From the NCBI RefSeq assembly GCF_029813775.1, contig NZ_JARVKW010000001.1, forward strand, positions 309,393 to 373,392: a stretch of 64,000 nucleotides of DNA. Direction: 5' to 3'. A program made the translations under genes and the position numbers. The stretch's first letter is position 1. Each line of letters starts with the position of its first letter. Shown here one piece after another: positions 45,349 to 56,356 of the stretch. The notes beneath the pieces are model-generated. The model worked only from the letters and a program-made list of their open reading frames with translations. It was not told the origin of the DNA and searched no databases. This stretch comes from Streptomyces sp. DH24 (GTDB taxonomy: Bacteria; Actinomycetota; Actinomycetes; Streptomycetales; Streptomycetaceae).

Positions 45349-45990
45349 TCAGCTCTGGTTGAAGAACCCGCCCTCTGCGATGCGGGCCTTGTCCTCCGCC
45401 GTGACATCGACGTTAGCAGGCGACAACAGGAACACCTTCTGCGTCACCCGCTCGATGCTGCCGTGAAGACCAAACACCAAACCGGCCGCAAAGTCGACAA
45501 GTCGCTTCGCGTCTGTGTCATCCATCTCAGTCAGATTCATGATCACCGGCGTGCCCTCACGGAAGTGTTCCCCGATGGTACGGGCCTCGTTGTAGGTCCG
45601 GGGGTGCAGTGTGGTGATCCGGTAAGGCTCTCGTTCGGACACGACCTTGGGCATGATCACCGGTGCGTTCTTCTCCAGGGACTGACGTTCTTGTGTGATG
45701 GACGCCACGGGCGCGATGCGCGCCGGGCGGCTGGATTCCGCGGGTAGCGAAGCGGACTGCGCCACCGGTTCGCGCGGCGCCGGAGGATGCACCACTCGCA
45801 CCGATTCATCCCTTTGGGATTGATGTGCACCGTGCGACTGGTGCGACGGCTCGTGCCGCCGGTGGTCCCGCTCGGGCTCGGGGTCCAGTTCGGGTTCGAA
45901 GTCGTCGTCGGGATCGAATCCCCGGCCGTCGTACCCATCGTCCTCCACGAGGCCGAGGTAGACCGCCATCTTGCGCATCGCGCCGGCCAT
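45349..45990 (-). CDS. sepF: Cell division protein SepF
   Basis: SepF polymerises and tethers FtsZ to the membrane, which is important here because no ftsA is seen in the cluster. The 213-residue protein has an amphipathic N-terminal membrane anchor ([18 protein letters not shown]), an acidic and His/Pro-rich linker and the C-terminal SepF core: [46 protein letters not shown] and [10 protein letters not shown]. The ATG at 45990 is chosen to retain the anchor. A 6-bp hairpin (46060-46075, ACCGCC-TTTC-GGCGGT) lies in the 126-bp gap to yggS, so sepF may have its own promoter. Confidence 0.95.
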   Translation of the reverse strand: MAGAMRKMAVYLGLVEDDGYDGRGFDPDDDFEPELDPEPERDHRRHEPSHQSHGAHQSQRDESVRVVHPPAPREPVAQSASLPAESSRPARIAPVASITQERQSLEKNAPVIMPKVVSEREPYRITTLHPRTYNEARTIGEHFREGTPVIMNLTEMDDTDAKRLVDFAAGLVFGLHGSIERVTQKVFLLSPANVDVTAEDKARIAEGGFFNQS

Positions 45991-46116
45991 GCTCTGAGTC
46001 CTCCGCTCTGTGGTGGATCGGCTGACTGCCAAGTGCCCGCGATCCACGAGGTCGTTTTGACCGCCTTTCGGCGGTAATGACCATATTTTCTGCTGTGGTC
46101 CGACTTCTTGGCGACG

Positions 46117-46836
46117 TTACCCGAGCCTGGGGCGGACTCCGAGTACCGCAGTGCCGACGCGTACATGTGTCGCTCCCGCCGCCACGGCCTGCTCGAGATC
46201 CGCACTCATTCCTGCCGAGACCATGTTCGCAGTCGGATGGGCTCGGCGCAGGTGGGTCGACAAATCCATCAACCGCTCGAACGCCGCCTGTTGCCGCCCG
46301 GCGTACTCGCCGGTCAGCGGAGCGACGGTCATCAGGCCGTCGAGCCGCAGCCCCGGCGAACCGGCGACCAGGTCGGCCAACTCCTCGACCCCTCCCGGAG
46401 CCACGCCACCGCGCTCTCCCCGCGCGCTCTCCCCGGCGTCGAGAGCGACCTGAATGAGACAGCCCACCTCGCGCCCGGCCCGCACCGCCTCCTTGGACAG
46501 AGTTGTGACAAGCCTGGAACGATCGACCGACTGCACGACGTCGGCATAACCGACCACGGATCGCACCTTGTTGGTCTGCAACTGACCGACAAAGTGCCAT
46601 GCGAGAGGCAGATCCGAACACGCGGCGGCCTTGGGCGCCGCGTCCTGGTCCCGGTTCTCGGCGACGTGACGCACACCGAGTTCCGACAGGATCCGCACAT
46701 CGCTCGCCGGGTAGGTCTTGGTGACCACGATCAGGGTCACTTCCTCCCGCTTGCGACCGGCGGCCACACAAGCGGCGGTGATGCGTTCTTCCACTTTCGC
46801 CAGGTTTCCGGCGAGTGCGTCCCTACGGTCCGTCAT
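46117..46836 (-). CDS. YggS family PLP-binding homeostasis protein
   Basis: A 239-residue single-domain PLP-barrel protein (YggS/PROSC/YlmE). The PLP lysine is K40 in VVTKTYPASDVR; HFVGQLQTNKV and the phosphate-binding SAGMSADLEQAVAAGATHVRVG near the C-terminus match the family. Members buffer free PLP and affect amino-acid pools and have no catalytic turnover. The ATG at 46836 follows the pgeF stop by 6 bp. It is part of the conserved sepF-yggS-pgeF-ftsZ block. Confidence 0.93.
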   Translation of the reverse strand: MTDRRDALAGNLAKVEERITAACVAAGRKREEVTLIVVTKTYPASDVRILSELGVRHVAENRDQDAAPKAAACSDLPLAWHFVGQLQTNKVRSVVGYADVVQSVDRSRLVTTLSKEAVRAGREVGCLIQVALDAGESARGERGGVAPGGVEELADLVAGSPGLRLDGLMTVAPLTGEYAGRQQAAFERLMDLSTHLRRAHPTANMVSAGMSADLEQAVAAGATHVRVGTAVLGVRPRLG

Positions 46837-46842
46837 GCCCCA

Positions 46843-47571
46843 TCAGTCCAGCCAGACATAGCCGGCGAGCCGCCCGGTGGTGCGGTCGCGGCGGTACGAG
46901 AAGTGGTCGCCCGATTCGAGCGTGCACACCGGCGACTGCTCCCGGTCGCGCACCCCGAGCCGGTCGAGCTGCGCGTGCACCCCGGCGCTCACGTCGACCG
47001 CCGGTGTGCCCCACGAGGTCACGGCGTGCGCCGCAGGTTCGCGGGCGGCGACCTCGGCGCGCATGTCGTCCGGCACCTCGTAGCACCGGCCGCAGACGGC
47101 GGGCCCGGTGCGGGCGACGATCCGGGAGGCCTCGGCGCCGAGTTCGGTCATCGCCCGTACGGCGGCCGGGACGACCCCGGCGACCAGGCCGGGCCGGCCC
47201 GCGTGGGCCGCGGCGACGACACCGGCGACGGGGTCGGCGAGCAGAACGGGCACGCAGTCCGCGGTGAGGACGGCGAGGGCTAGGCCGCGGCGGGCGGTGA
47301 CGATCGCGTCGACCTCGGGCACGGGGCGCGCGCCCCACGGCTCCTCGACCACGGCGACGTCGTTGCCGTGCACCTGGTTCATCCAGACCACGCGGGCCGG
47401 GTCGATCCCGAGGGACTTGGCCGCGAGCTCGCGGTTGGTACGTACGGCGTCGGGGTCGTCGCCGACCGCGCCGCCGAGATTGAGCTCCTCGTACGGAACG
47501 GCGCTCACCCCGCCCCACCTGTCGGTGAAGGCGAAGTGCGCGCCGTTCGCGGTGTCGCGCTGTCCTATCAC
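46843..47571 (-). CDS. pgeF: Purine nucleoside phosphorylase / peptidoglycan-editing factor PgeF (YfiH/YlmD)
   Basis: A 242-residue DUF152 protein with its zinc ligands visible: H69 (QVHGNDV), C106 ([10 protein letters not shown]) and H123 (AAHAGRPGL). Homologues have been assigned laccase-like, purine-nucleoside-phosphorylase and peptidoglycan-editing activities; the last limits misincorporation of serine into muropeptides by MurC. Location beside the wall cluster fits editing, but the sequence does not decide. The GTG at 47571 overlaps the ftsZ stop by 4 bp (GTGA), tying its translation to FtsZ. Confidence 0.9.
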   Translation of the reverse strand: MIGQRDTANGAHFAFTDRWGGVSAVPYEELNLGGAVGDDPDAVRTNRELAAKSLGIDPARVVWMNQVHGNDVAVVEEPWGARPVPEVDAIVTARRGLALAVLTADCVPVLLADPVAGVVAAAHAGRPGLVAGVVPAAVRAMTELGAEASRIVARTGPAVCGRCYEVPDDMRAEVAAREPAAHAVTSWGTPAVDVSAGVHAQLDRLGVRDREQSPVCTLESGDHFSYRRDRTTGRLAGYVWLD

Positions 47572-48761
47572 TTGAGGAAGTCCGGCACGTCCAGCTCCTC
47601 GGCCGCACTGTCGGAGTAGGTACGCGGGGCCGGCGGGACCGGCGGGGCGACCGGGAGCTCGTTCACCGGCTCGGGCTTGGGCTCCGGGTCCTCCTTCGGC
47701 GTGACGCTGCCGAGCGAGCCGAAGGACGGGCGGCTCTCCTGCTGCCGTGCCGGAGCGGGCTCCTCGCGCTTGGCCGAGGACGAGCCGAGGACGTTGTCGC
47801 GCTTGTTGGGCGGCTGGCCGCCGTCGAAGCCGGCCGCGATCACGGTGACCCGGACCTCGTCGCCGAGGGCGTCGTCGATGACCGCGCCGAAGATGATGTT
47901 GGCCTCGGGGTGGGCGGCCTCGCTCACCAGCTGGGCGGCCTCGTTGATCTCGAACAGGCCGAGGTCGGAGCCGCCGGAGATCGACAGCAGCACGCCCCGG
48001 GCGCCGTCGATGGACGCCTCAAGCAGCGGGGAGGAGATCGCCATCTCGGCCGCGGCCACCGCGCGGTCGTCGCCGCGGGCCGAGCCGATGCCCATGAGGG
48101 CCGAACCGGCCTCGGACATGACCGACTTGACGTCGGCGAAGTCGAGGTTGATCAGGCCGGGCGTGGTGATGAGGTCGGTGATGCCCTGCACACCGGAGAG
48201 CAGGACCTGGTCGGCCGACTTGAACGCGTCGAGCACCGAGACCTGACGGTCCGAGATGGACAGCAGCCGGTCGTTCGGGATGACGATGAGGGTGTCGACC
48301 TCTTCGCGGAGCTCGGCGATGCCGTCCTCGGCCTGGTTCGCGCGGCGCCGTCCCTCGAAGGTGAACGGGCGCGTGACCACGCCGATGGTGAGGGCGCCGA
48401 GCGAGCGTGCGATGTTGGCCACGACGGGTGCGCCGCCGGTGCCGGTGCCGCCGCCTTCACCGGCTGTCACGAAGACCATGTCGGCCCCCTTGAGGACCTC
48501 CTCGATCTCCTCGCGGTGGTCCTCGGCGGCCTTGCGGCCGACGGCCGGGTTGGCTCCGGCGCCGAGTCCGCGGGTGAGTTCACGGCCGACGTCGAGCTTG
48601 ACGTCGGCGTCGCTCATCAACAGGGCTTGCGCGTCGGTGTTGATGGCGATGAACTCGACGCCCTTGAGACCGACCTCGATCATCCGGTTGATGGCATTGA
48701 CACCACCGCCGCCGACACCGATGACTTTGATGACTGCGAGGTAGTTCTGCGGTGCTGCCAC
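47568..48761 (-). CDS. ftsZ: Cell division GTPase FtsZ
   Basis: The tubulin homologue that forms the ladders of Z rings during sporulation septation. The 397-residue protein has the GTP-binding tubulin signature GGGTGTG (103-109), the T7 catalytic loop region [15 protein letters not shown] and the C-terminal conserved peptide DVPDFLK (391-397), which binds SepF. An approximately 60-residue Pro/Glu-rich linker precedes it. GTG start 48761. The 297-bp gap upstream, unusually large for this cluster, must carry dedicated promoters for developmental control. Confidence 0.98.
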   Translation of the reverse strand: MAAPQNYLAVIKVIGVGGGGVNAINRMIEVGLKGVEFIAINTDAQALLMSDADVKLDVGRELTRGLGAGANPAVGRKAAEDHREEIEEVLKGADMVFVTAGEGGGTGTGGAPVVANIARSLGALTIGVVTRPFTFEGRRRANQAEDGIAELREEVDTLIVIPNDRLLSISDRQVSVLDAFKSADQVLLSGVQGITDLITTPGLINLDFADVKSVMSEAGSALMGIGSARGDDRAVAAAEMAISSPLLEASIDGARGVLLSISGGSDLGLFEINEAAQLVSEAAHPEANIIFGAVIDDALGDEVRVTVIAAGFDGGQPPNKRDNVLGSSSAKREEPAPARQQESRPSFGSLGSVTPKEDPEPKPEPVNELPVAPPVPPAPRTYSDSAAEELDVPDFLK

Positions 48762-49058
48762 GTCGAAGGCCTCTCGCCTCGAGTTACGTGTCGTCGAATC
48801 ACCGTAACGCGCCGCGCTCCGCGATCCGACGACTGATGCCGAATGGGACGGTCCGTATCGCCGACCCGAACCCTAACGCTGAAGTTTAGGGTTACCAGTG
48901 TGTCTGTTGCTGGTCTTCGTCTGACCCTTCTGAACAGGACACTAAGTCGACAAGTGGCGCCCGTTCAACGAACACGCCGAACCTCCCGTTTTTCTTTTCA
49001 CCCTATGTGATCAGGCGCAGCGACGCCCAACCAGGGTGCTGGCCTGCGCGGATGTGCG
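48762..49058 (-). promoter_or_regulatory. ftsZ promoter/leader region
   Basis: A 297-bp AT-richer gap between ftsQ and ftsZ. It contains an 8-bp inverted repeat AACCCTAA - 9 nt - TTAGGGTT (48869-48893), a GACAC (48938-48942) matching the WhiA core motif, and a -10-like CATAGGGT on the coding strand near 48999-49006. Multiple ftsZ promoters in the ftsQ-ftsZ interval, one of them sporulation-induced, are established for S. coelicolor. The exact hexamers here are not assigned with confidence. Confidence 0.7.
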
Positions 49059-49853
49059 TCAACTCCCCGATGACGCAGGGGCGCTGGGAGCGCTGACATC
49101 GAAGTGCCCGGCGTCCGGCGTCGCTTTCATGAGGGCCGTGAGCGTGCGAGACTTCGCCCCGCCCCGCTCGCCGCTGCCCCATGCGACGGTGCGTCCGCCG
49201 GCCAGCTCGAGCGAGATGTCGTCGTAGGAACGGACCTTGACGTTCCGTGTGTCGCGGGCGACCGCGGCCGGGAGGTCACCGGCGACCCGCACCGCCTCGC
49301 GCACCAGTCTGGCCTCGCCGAAGCGGCGCAGGCTCGCGGCGGCCGAACCGGACCGGGCGGGGCGCAATTCCAGGAGCGGAACGCCTTTCGGGGCCTGGGA
49401 AACCGTGGCGAAACGGACACCTTCGTCGTCCACTTCCACGAACTTTCCGGCCTTTTGGACAAGGAGTACCGGCTTTCGCTCGGTCACTTTCAGTCCGATT
49501 CCGTCCGGCCAGGAACGCTCCACGTCGACCGTGTCGATCCGGAGCAGCTTTTCCCGCAGTCGCGCCGCGATCGCGTCGGTGTCGACGGACACCAGCGGCG
49601 CCCCGAGGGGCACGTCCGCCGCCTCGCGCACCCGAGCGTCCGTCAGCACGCGCGTGCCGGACACCGTCACGCGCTCGACGCGCAGCCGGTCCGAGCCGTA
49701 GAGCAGCCACACGGCCCCCGCGGTCAGGAGGACCAGGGCGAGGGCCGCGGCGGCGATCGTACGGAGGCGGCGCGGTCCGAGGCGCCGTACGACGGGCGGG
49801 CCGGACGACTCCTGCTGGCGTTCACCGCGCTCGGCGGTCGTCGTTCCGGCCAC
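49059..49853 (-). CDS. ftsQ: Cell division protein FtsQ
   Basis: FtsQ links early and late division proteins (partners FtsL and DivIC/FtsB). The 264-residue protein has a cytoplasmic basic tail, one transmembrane helix (about 32-52), the POTRA domain (about 56-125, starting LRVERVTVSGTRVL) and the FtsQ beta domain (ERSWPDGIGLKVTERKPVLLV and DISLELAGGRTVAWG). GTG start 49853, 25 bp after the murG stop. Confidence 0.94.
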   Translation of the reverse strand: MAGTTTAERGERQQESSGPPVVRRLGPRRLRTIAAAALALVLLTAGAVWLLYGSDRLRVERVTVSGTRVLTDARVREAADVPLGAPLVSVDTDAIAARLREKLLRIDTVDVERSWPDGIGLKVTERKPVLLVQKAGKFVEVDDEGVRFATVSQAPKGVPLLELRPARSGSAAASLRRFGEARLVREAVRVAGDLPAAVARDTRNVKVRSYDDISLELAGGRTVAWGSGERGGAKSRTLTALMKATPDAGHFDVSAPSAPASSGS

Positions 49854-49878
49854 GCTTCCTGCCTTCCGTCACACGTGT

Positions 49879-50976
49879 CTAGCGCTGTGCACGATGCGCG
49901 GCGATCGCCTCGTACACCATGCCGACGAGCAGGTCGTCGGCGTCCCGGCGGCCGAACTCGGCGGCGGCGCGGGACATCTCGTACAGCCGGTGCGGGTCGG
50001 CGAGCACGGGCAGCACGTTCTGCTGCACCCACTGCGGGGTGAGTTCCGCGTCGTCGACCAGCAGGCCGCCGCCGGCCTTCACCACCGGCTGGGCGTTCAG
50101 CCGCTGTTCGCCGTTGCCGATGGGCAGCGGGACGTAGGCGGCCGGGAGCCCGACGGCGGAGAGTTCGGCGACGGTCATCGCGCCCGCGCGGCAGAGCATC
50201 ATGTCGGCCGCGGCGTACGCGAGGTCCATCCGGTCCAGGTAACTTACCGGGATGTACGGCGGCATCCCCGGCATCTGGTGCACCTGCGGCAGTTCGTTCT
50301 TCGGGCCGACCGCGTGCAGGATCTGGATGCCGGCCTGCTGGAGGTAGGGCGCGACCTGCTGGACGACCTCGTTGAGGCGGCGGGCGCCCTGGGAGCCGCC
50401 GGAGACCAGCAGCGTCGGCAGGTTCGGGTCGAGGCCGAACATCGCGCGGGCCTCGGGGCGGGCGGCGGCCCGGTCGAGGGTGGCGATGGAGTGGCGCAGC
50501 GGGATGCCGATGTAGCGCGAGTTCCGGAGCTTGCTGTCCGGGGTGGCGACGGCGACCTGCGAGGCGTAGCGCGAGCCGATCTTGTTGGCGAGGCCGGGGC
50601 GGGCGTTGGCCTCGTGGATGACGATCGGCACGCCGAGCCGCTTGGCCGCGAGATAGCCGGGCAGGGCGACGTAGCCGCCGAAGCCGACGACGCAGTCGGC
50701 CTTGGTGCGCTCCAGGATCTGCTCGGTCGCCTTGATCGTGCCGCGCAGCCGGCCCGGGACGGTGATCAGCTCGGGGGTGGGCTTGCGCGGCAGTGGTACG
50801 GCCGGGATCAGCGCCAGCTCGTAGCCCCGCTCGGGCACGAGCCGGGTCTCCAGACCGCGCTCCGTGCCCAGGGCTGTGATCCCCACGGTCGGGTCCTGCC
50901 TGCGCAGGGCGTCCGCGAGGGCGAGCGCGGGCTCGATGTGGCCCGCGGTTCCTCCGCCGGCGAGTACGACATGCAC
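49879..50976 (-). CDS. murG: UDP-GlcNAc:lipid I N-acetylglucosaminyltransferase
   Basis: MurG converts lipid I to lipid II at the inner membrane face. The 365-residue GT-B protein opens with the glycine-rich GGGTAGHI (7-14), has [14 protein letters not shown] and [12 protein letters not shown] in the N-domain and the UDP-GlcNAc site [11 protein letters not shown], then [11 protein letters not shown] in the C-domain. GTG start 50976, 6 bp after ftsW stops. Confidence 0.97.
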   Translation of the reverse strand: MHVVLAGGGTAGHIEPALALADALRRQDPTVGITALGTERGLETRLVPERGYELALIPAVPLPRKPTPELITVPGRLRGTIKATEQILERTKADCVVGFGGYVALPGYLAAKRLGVPIVIHEANARPGLANKIGSRYASQVAVATPDSKLRNSRYIGIPLRHSIATLDRAAARPEARAMFGLDPNLPTLLVSGGSQGARRLNEVVQQVAPYLQQAGIQILHAVGPKNELPQVHQMPGMPPYIPVSYLDRMDLAYAAADMMLCRAGAMTVAELSAVGLPAAYVPLPIGNGEQRLNAQPVVKAGGGLLVDDAELTPQWVQQNVLPVLADPHRLYEMSRAAAEFGRRDADDLLVGMVYEAIAAHRAQR

Positions 50977-50982
50977 CGAAAT

Positions 50983-52344
50983 TCACCGCTCTCCGGACGA
51001 GCGTGCCGCCGAGGCACGCCGTCGCATCGTGTTCCAACTCCGGGGACTCCGACCGGCCGCCGGGCCCCCAGCCCCCCGCTTTCTACCAAAGCGGGGTTGC
51101 CGCATCGCAAGCGCCGCCCGCGCAGCGGGCTCGTCGCGCGCGAACGCGATGAGCAGCCCGATGGCGAACATGGTCGGCAGCAGGGCGGAACCCCCGTAGG
51201 AGAACAGCGGGAGCGGGACGCCGGCGATCGGCAGCAGACCGAGCACCGCACCGATGTTGATCACGGCCTGGGCCGTGATCCAGGTGGTCACGCCTCCCGC
51301 GGCGTACCTCACGAAGGGGTCCTCCGTGCGTCCGGCCACGCGGATACCCGCATAGCCTAGAGCCGCGAAGAGGGCGAGCACCGACAGCGTCCCTGCCAGG
51401 CCCAGTTCCTCACCGGTGATGGCGAAGATGAAGTCGGTGTGCGCTTCGGGGAGTTGGCCCCATTTTTCCACACTCGCGCCGAGCCCGGATCCGAACAGTC
51501 CGCCGGAGGCGAGGGCGTAGATGCCGTGCACGGCCTGCCAGCAGACGTCGCCGGGGCCGGGGTCGGTGGCGCCGAGGCAGGCGAGCCGCGCCATCCGGTT
51601 CTCGCTGGTCTTGATCAGGATCGCGCCGAGCAGCGCCGCGACCGCCAGGACACCGGCGAACAGCCTGGTCGGCGCGCCCGCCAGCCACAGCAGGCCGAAC
51701 AGGATCGCCGTCAGGATGATCGCCGTGCCCATGTCGCCGCCGAGCATGATCAGCCCGAGCAGCATGAAGGCGGCCGGCACCAGCGGCACCAGCATGTGCT
51801 TCCACTGGGTGAGCAGCTTCCGGTCCTGCTTGCGGGCGAGCAGGTCGGCGCCCCACAGCACGAGCGCGAGCTTGCCGAACTCGCTGGGCTGGATCTGGAA
51901 GGAGCCGCCGAGGGAGATCCAGTTCTGGTTGCCGTTGACCGACATCCCTATCCCCGGCACCTGCACGAGGGCCATCAGGAAGACGGCACCGGCGAGGATC
52001 GGGTAGGCCAGCGCGCGGTGCAGCTTCACCGGCATCCGGGAGGCGAGGAACATCAGCCCGCCGCCGATGGCGGCCGCGATGAGCTGCTTGCGGAAGAAGT
52101 ACGAGCCGGGCAGCGACATCTGCAGCGCGGTGATCTGGGAGGCCGAGTAGACCATCACCAGGCCGAGCACGGTGATCAGCAGACTGCCGCCGAGGATCAG
52201 GTAGTACGCGGTCAGCGGCCGGTCCCAGGCCCGGCGGGCCCGCCGGTGGAGCCGGAGTACGGGGTTGTCGCGCGGCGGTCCGCCGACGACGGGGCGCTTG
52301 ACGGCCCGCTGCACGGGCGGACGCCGGGTACGGCTACCGGGCAT
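50983..52344 (-). CDS. ftsW: SEDS family septal glycosyltransferase FtsW
   Basis: FtsW polymerises lipid II at the septum together with the class B PBP FtsI. The 453-residue protein has about ten helices. SEDS motifs: NGNQNWISLGGSFQIQPSEFGKLALVLW, GGDMGTAII, the large extracytoplasmic loop with catalytic Asp in LPEAHTDFIFAITGEELG, and PLPLFSYGGSALL. Basic extensions lie at both ends. ATG 52344. It lies between murD (74-bp gap) and murG. Confidence 0.96.
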   Translation of the reverse strand: MPGSRTRRPPVQRAVKRPVVGGPPRDNPVLRLHRRARRAWDRPLTAYYLILGGSLLITVLGLVMVYSASQITALQMSLPGSYFFRKQLIAAAIGGGLMFLASRMPVKLHRALAYPILAGAVFLMALVQVPGIGMSVNGNQNWISLGGSFQIQPSEFGKLALVLWGADLLARKQDRKLLTQWKHMLVPLVPAAFMLLGLIMLGGDMGTAIILTAILFGLLWLAGAPTRLFAGVLAVAALLGAILIKTSENRMARLACLGATDPGPGDVCWQAVHGIYALASGGLFGSGLGASVEKWGQLPEAHTDFIFAITGEELGLAGTLSVLALFAALGYAGIRVAGRTEDPFVRYAAGGVTTWITAQAVINIGAVLGLLPIAGVPLPLFSYGGSALLPTMFAIGLLIAFARDEPAARAALAMRQPRFGRKRGAGGPAAGRSPRSWNTMRRRASAARSSGER

Positions 52345-52418
52345 CGCAGCCTCCGCTGTCCGTCGGCCTGGACCGTCCCACGCGTCCCTCCCGAAGTCGC
52401 CCGGCGCAGGCGGCCGGG

Positions 52419-53831
52419 TCAGGCGCCGAGTTCGCGAACGGCCTCCGCGAACGCGTCACCGCGCTTGTTGTAGTTCACGAACATGTCCATCGAGGCGCAG
52501 GCCGGGGCCAGCAGCACCGTGTCACCGGGACTCGCGAGCCGCTGTGCCTCCCGGACGGCCTGGAGCATCGCCCCAGTGTCGGTCCGGTCGACGTCGACCA
52601 CCGGTACTTCCGGGGCGTGTCGCGCGAGGGCTTCGCGGATCAGGGCCCGGTCCCGGCCGATCAGGACGGCGCCGCGCAGCCGGCCGGCGGACCGGGCGAC
52701 GAGCTCGTCGAAGGTGGCGCCCTTGGCGAGCCCGCCGGCGATCCACACGATCGACTCGTACGCCGCCAACGAGGCTTCCGCGGCGTGGGTGTTGGTGGCC
52801 TTGGAGTCGTCCACGTACGCCACCCCGGCCACGTCGGCGACGTGCGCGATGCGGTGGGCGTCGGGCCGGAAGGCGCGCAGCCCGTCCCGCACGGCCTGCG
52901 CGGGGACGCCGAAGGCGCGCGCGAGGGCCGCCGCCGCGAGGGCGTTGGCGACGTTGTGCGGGGCGGGCGGGTTGACGTCGGAGACCTCGGCGAGTTCCTG
53001 GGCGTTCTTCTGCCGGTTCTCGACGAAGGCGCGGTCGACCAGGATGCCGTCCACGACCCCGAGTTGGGACGGGGCCGGGGTGCCGAGCGTGAAGCCGACG
53101 GCGCGGCAGCCCTCCTCGACGTCGGCCTCGCGGACCAGGTCCTCGGTGGACGGTTTGCCGGTGGCATCGGCGTTGTAGACGCAGGCGACCCGGTTGCCCT
53201 CGTAGATGCGGCCCTTGTCCCTGGCGTAGGCCTCCATGGAGCCGTGCCAGTCGAGGTGGTCGGGGGCGAGGTTCAGCACGGCGGCGGAGTGGGCGCGCAG
53301 CGAGGGCGCCCAGTGCAGCTGGTAGCTGGACAACTCCACGGCCAGGACGTCGTACTGCTCGTCGCCGAGTACGGCGTCCAGCAGCGAGACGCCGATGTTG
53401 CCGACGGCGGCGGTGCGCAGGCCGGCCGCCTCCAGGATGCAGGCGAGCATCTGCACGGTGGTGGTCTTGCCGTTGGTGCCGGTGACCGCGAGCCAGGGCG
53501 CGGCGTCCGGGCCGCGCAGCCGCCAGGCGAGCTCGACGTCGCCCCAGACGGGGACGCCGGCCCGCTCGGCGGCGGCGAACAGCGGCTTGTCGGGCTTCCA
53601 GCCCGGCGCGGTGACGATCAGTTCGGTGCCGTCGGGCAGGGTCGCCCCGTCGCCGAGGCGCACGGTGATGCCGAGGGCCTCCAGTTCGGCGGCCTGGGCG
53701 CGGGCGCGTTCGTCGTCGCCGTCGTTGACGACGGTGACCCGCGCGCCGAGCCCGTGCAGCACCTTGGCCGCCGGGACGCCGGAGACGCCGAGCCCGGCGA
53801 CGGTGACGTTCTTCCCCTGCCAGTCGGTCAC
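52419..53831 (-). CDS. murD: UDP-MurNAc-L-Ala:D-Glu ligase
   Basis: MurD adds D-glutamate to UDP-MurNAc-L-alanine. The 470-residue protein has an N-terminal Rossmann domain ([17 protein letters not shown]), the ATP site TGTNGKTTT (117-125), and the Mur central and C-terminal motifs [31 protein letters not shown] and [11 protein letters not shown]. The GTG at 53831 overlaps the mraY stop by 4 bp; an ATG at 53846 would add five residues (MGSGQ) and is an alternative. Confidence 0.96.
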   Translation of the reverse strand: MTDWQGKNVTVAGLGVSGVPAAKVLHGLGARVTVVNDGDDERARAQAAELEALGITVRLGDGATLPDGTELIVTAPGWKPDKPLFAAAERAGVPVWGDVELAWRLRGPDAAPWLAVTGTNGKTTTVQMLACILEAAGLRTAAVGNIGVSLLDAVLGDEQYDVLAVELSSYQLHWAPSLRAHSAAVLNLAPDHLDWHGSMEAYARDKGRIYEGNRVACVYNADATGKPSTEDLVREADVEEGCRAVGFTLGTPAPSQLGVVDGILVDRAFVENRQKNAQELAEVSDVNPPAPHNVANALAAAALARAFGVPAQAVRDGLRAFRPDAHRIAHVADVAGVAYVDDSKATNTHAAEASLAAYESIVWIAGGLAKGATFDELVARSAGRLRGAVLIGRDRALIREALARHAPEVPVVDVDRTDTGAMLQAVREAQRLASPGDTVLLAPACASMDMFVNYNKRGDAFAEAVRELGA

Positions 53832-54901
53832 TTGTCCGCTGCCCATCCCGCGTAGAAGAGGCCCAGTCCGACGATCACGCAGATGCCCTGGATGATCCAG
53901 AAGCGGACCACCACAAGGACTTCGGACCAGCCCTTGAGTTCGAAGTGGTGCTGGAGTGGCGCCATCCGGAAGACGCGCTTGCCGGTCAGGCGGAAGGAGC
54001 CGACCTGGATCACCACGGACATGGTGATCAGGACGAACAGGCCGCCGAGGATGGCGAGCAGCAGCTCGGTGCGGGAGCAGATCGCCAGGCCCGCGAGGAC
54101 GCCGCCGAGCGCGAGCGAACCGGTGTCGCCCATGAAGATCTTGGCCGGCGAGGTGTTCCACCACAAAAAGCCGAGGCAGGCACCCATGAGCGCCGAGGAG
54201 ACGACGGCGAGGTCGAGCGGGTCGCGGACCTCGTAGCAGGCGCCCGGGTTGGTCAGGGTCTGCGCGTTGGCGCAGGACTCCTGGAACTGCCAGACGCCGA
54301 TGAAGGTGTAGGCGCCGAAGACGAGGACGGAGGCGCCGGTGGCCAGACCGTCCAGACCGTCCGTCAGGTTCACGCCGTTCGACATCGCGAGGATCATGAA
54401 CAGCGCCCAGACCACGAACAGCACCGGGCCGATCGTCCAGCCGAAGTCCGTGATGAACGACAGCTTGGTGGAGGCCGGGGTGTTGCCGCGGTTGTCCGCG
54501 AACTGCAGGGAGAGCACCGCGAAGGCGATGCCGACGATGAGCTGGCCGGCCATCTTCGCCTTGGCCCGCAGGCCCAGCGAACGCCGCTTGACGATCTTGA
54601 TGTAGTCGTCGAGGAAGCCGACCAGGCCCATGCCCGCCATCAGGCCCAGCACCAACAGGCCGGAGAAGGTGGGCTGGTAGCCGGTGATGACCTTGCTGAG
54701 GAAGTACGCGGCGATCGTCGCCAGGATGAAGGCGATACCGCCCATGGTCGGCGTACCGCGCTTGCTGTGGTGCTCGCGCGGGCCGTCGTCCCGGATGTAC
54801 TGGCCGTAGCCCTTGCGGGCCAGCAGCTTGATCAGCAGCGGAGTGCCGATCAGGGTGAGGAACAGACCAATGACTCCTGCGAACAGGATCTGCTTCATCA
54901 T
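53828..54901 (-). CDS. mraY: Phospho-MurNAc-pentapeptide transferase
   Basis: MraY transfers phospho-MurNAc-pentapeptide to undecaprenyl phosphate, forming lipid I. The 357-residue polytopic protein has the catalytic aspartates in FLDDYIK and [10 protein letters not shown], and the HHHFEL-like motif appears as [11 protein letters not shown] near the C-terminus. The gene starts ATGATG; the first ATG (54901) overlaps the murF stop by 4 bp. Confidence 0.97.
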   Translation of the reverse strand: MMKQILFAGVIGLFLTLIGTPLLIKLLARKGYGQYIRDDGPREHHSKRGTPTMGGIAFILATIAAYFLSKVITGYQPTFSGLLVLGLMAGMGLVGFLDDYIKIVKRRSLGLRAKAKMAGQLIVGIAFAVLSLQFADNRGNTPASTKLSFITDFGWTIGPVLFVVWALFMILAMSNGVNLTDGLDGLATGASVLVFGAYTFIGVWQFQESCANAQTLTNPGACYEVRDPLDLAVVSSALMGACLGFLWWNTSPAKIFMGDTGSLALGGVLAGLAICSRTELLLAILGGLFVLITMSVVIQVGSFRLTGKRVFRMAPLQHHFELKGWSEVLVVVRFWIIQGICVIVGLGLFYAGWAADK

Positions 54902-56328
54902 CGGGCGGCAACCTCACCCTCGGCACCGGCCGCGAGCAGCGCCTCGGCGACGCTCTCCAGGCCGACCGACCGGGACGCCTTCACGAGTACGACGTCTCCC
55001 GGGCGCAGCTCGCTGCGCAACAGGTCGACCGCCGCCTGTGCGTCGGACACGTGCACCGACTCCTCACCCCACGAACCCTCGTTATATGCGCCCAGTTGCA
55101 GCCAGGACGCTTCCCTGCCCCCGACCGCGACGAGCTTGCTGACGTTGAGCCGGACGGCGAGCCGTCCGACCGCGTCGTGCTCGGCGAGCGCCTCGTCCCC
55201 GAGCTCGGCCATCTTGCCGAGCACCGCCCACGTGCGCCCCCCTTTCGCCCGTGCGGCTTCGCCCATGGCTGCCAGGGCGCGCAGGGCGGCCCGCATGGAC
55301 TCGGGGTTCGCGTTGTAGGCGTCGTTGACGACCGTCACGCCGTCCGGACGCTCGGTGACCTCCATCCGCCAGCGGGAGAGGGAGCCCGCCTCGGAGAGCG
55401 CGACGGCGATCTCGTCTGCGGACATGCCCAGCTCGTGGGCGACGGCGGCCGCGGCGAGCGCGTTCGACACGTGGTGCTCACCGTACAGGCGCATGGTCAC
55501 ATCGCTTGCACCGGAGGGTGTGTGAAGCCTGAAGGCGGGCTGTCCACTGTCCGTGAGTCGCACGTTCTCGGCTCGAACGTCCGCTTCGTCGGACTCTCCG
55601 AAAAGGAGCACCTTCGCCTTCGTACGGGATGCCATGGCCCGTACGAGCGGGTCGTCCGCGTTGAGGATGGCCGCGCCGCCCTCGTCGGCCGTGGGGAGGG
55701 CCTCGACGAGTTCGCCCTTGGCCTGCGCGATCTGCTCGCGGCCGCCGAACTCGCCGATGTGGGCGGTGCCGACGTTGAGGACGAGGCCGACCTTCGGGGG
55801 CGTCAGCTCGGCGAGGTAGCGGATGTGGCCGATGCCCCGGGCGCCCATCTCCAGCACCAGGAACCGGGTGTCCTCGGTGGCGCTGAGCGCGGTGAGCGGC
55901 AGTCCGATCTCGTTGTTGAGGGAGCCCGGCGTGAACACCGTCGGCGCCTTGCGCCGCAGCACCTGGGCGATGAGGTCCTTCGTGCTGGTCTTGCCCGCGG
56001 AGCCGGTGAGGGCGACGAGGGTGGCGCCGAGCCGGGTCACGACGTGGCGGGCGAGGGCGCCGAGCGCGGCCTGCACGTCCTCGACGACGATCGCGGGCAC
56101 GCCGACGGGGCGGGACGCCAGCACGGCGGCCGCTCCCGCGGCCACGACCGCTTCCGCGAAGTCGTGGCCGTCCACGCGCTCGCCCACGAAGGCGACGAAG
56201 AGGCTGCCGGGCTCCACCTCGCGGGAGTCCCGGACGACCGGCCCGGTGACCTGCACGGAGGGGTCCGGTATGTCGTGCGTCTGCCCGCCGACGACTTCTG
56301 CGATCTCGGCGAGAGAGAGGGCGATCAC
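54898..56328 (-). CDS. murF: UDP-MurNAc-tripeptide:D-Ala-D-Ala ligase
   Basis: MurF adds the D-Ala-D-Ala dipeptide. The 476-residue protein has the N-terminal uridine-binding domain ([24 protein letters not shown]), the ATP loop [11 protein letters not shown] (108-118), NNEIGLPLT and the C-terminal [11 protein letters not shown]. The P-loop has SAGKT instead of TNGKT, which is normal for MurF. GTG start 56328, 28 bp after murE. Confidence 0.97.
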   Translation of the reverse strand: MIALSLAEIAEVVGGQTHDIPDPSVQVTGPVVRDSREVEPGSLFVAFVGERVDGHDFAEAVVAAGAAAVLASRPVGVPAIVVEDVQAALGALARHVVTRLGATLVALTGSAGKTSTKDLIAQVLRRKAPTVFTPGSLNNEIGLPLTALSATEDTRFLVLEMGARGIGHIRYLAELTPPKVGLVLNVGTAHIGEFGGREQIAQAKGELVEALPTADEGGAAILNADDPLVRAMASRTKAKVLLFGESDEADVRAENVRLTDSGQPAFRLHTPSGASDVTMRLYGEHHVSNALAAAAVAHELGMSADEIAVALSEAGSLSRWRMEVTERPDGVTVVNDAYNANPESMRAALRALAAMGEAARAKGGRTWAVLGKMAELGDEALAEHDAVGRLAVRLNVSKLVAVGGREASWLQLGAYNEGSWGEESVHVSDAQAAVDLLRSELRPGDVVLVKASRSVGLESVAEALLAAGAEGEVAAR

Positions 56329-56356
56329 AAGTTCATCCCCTGGATCATGCGGGATT

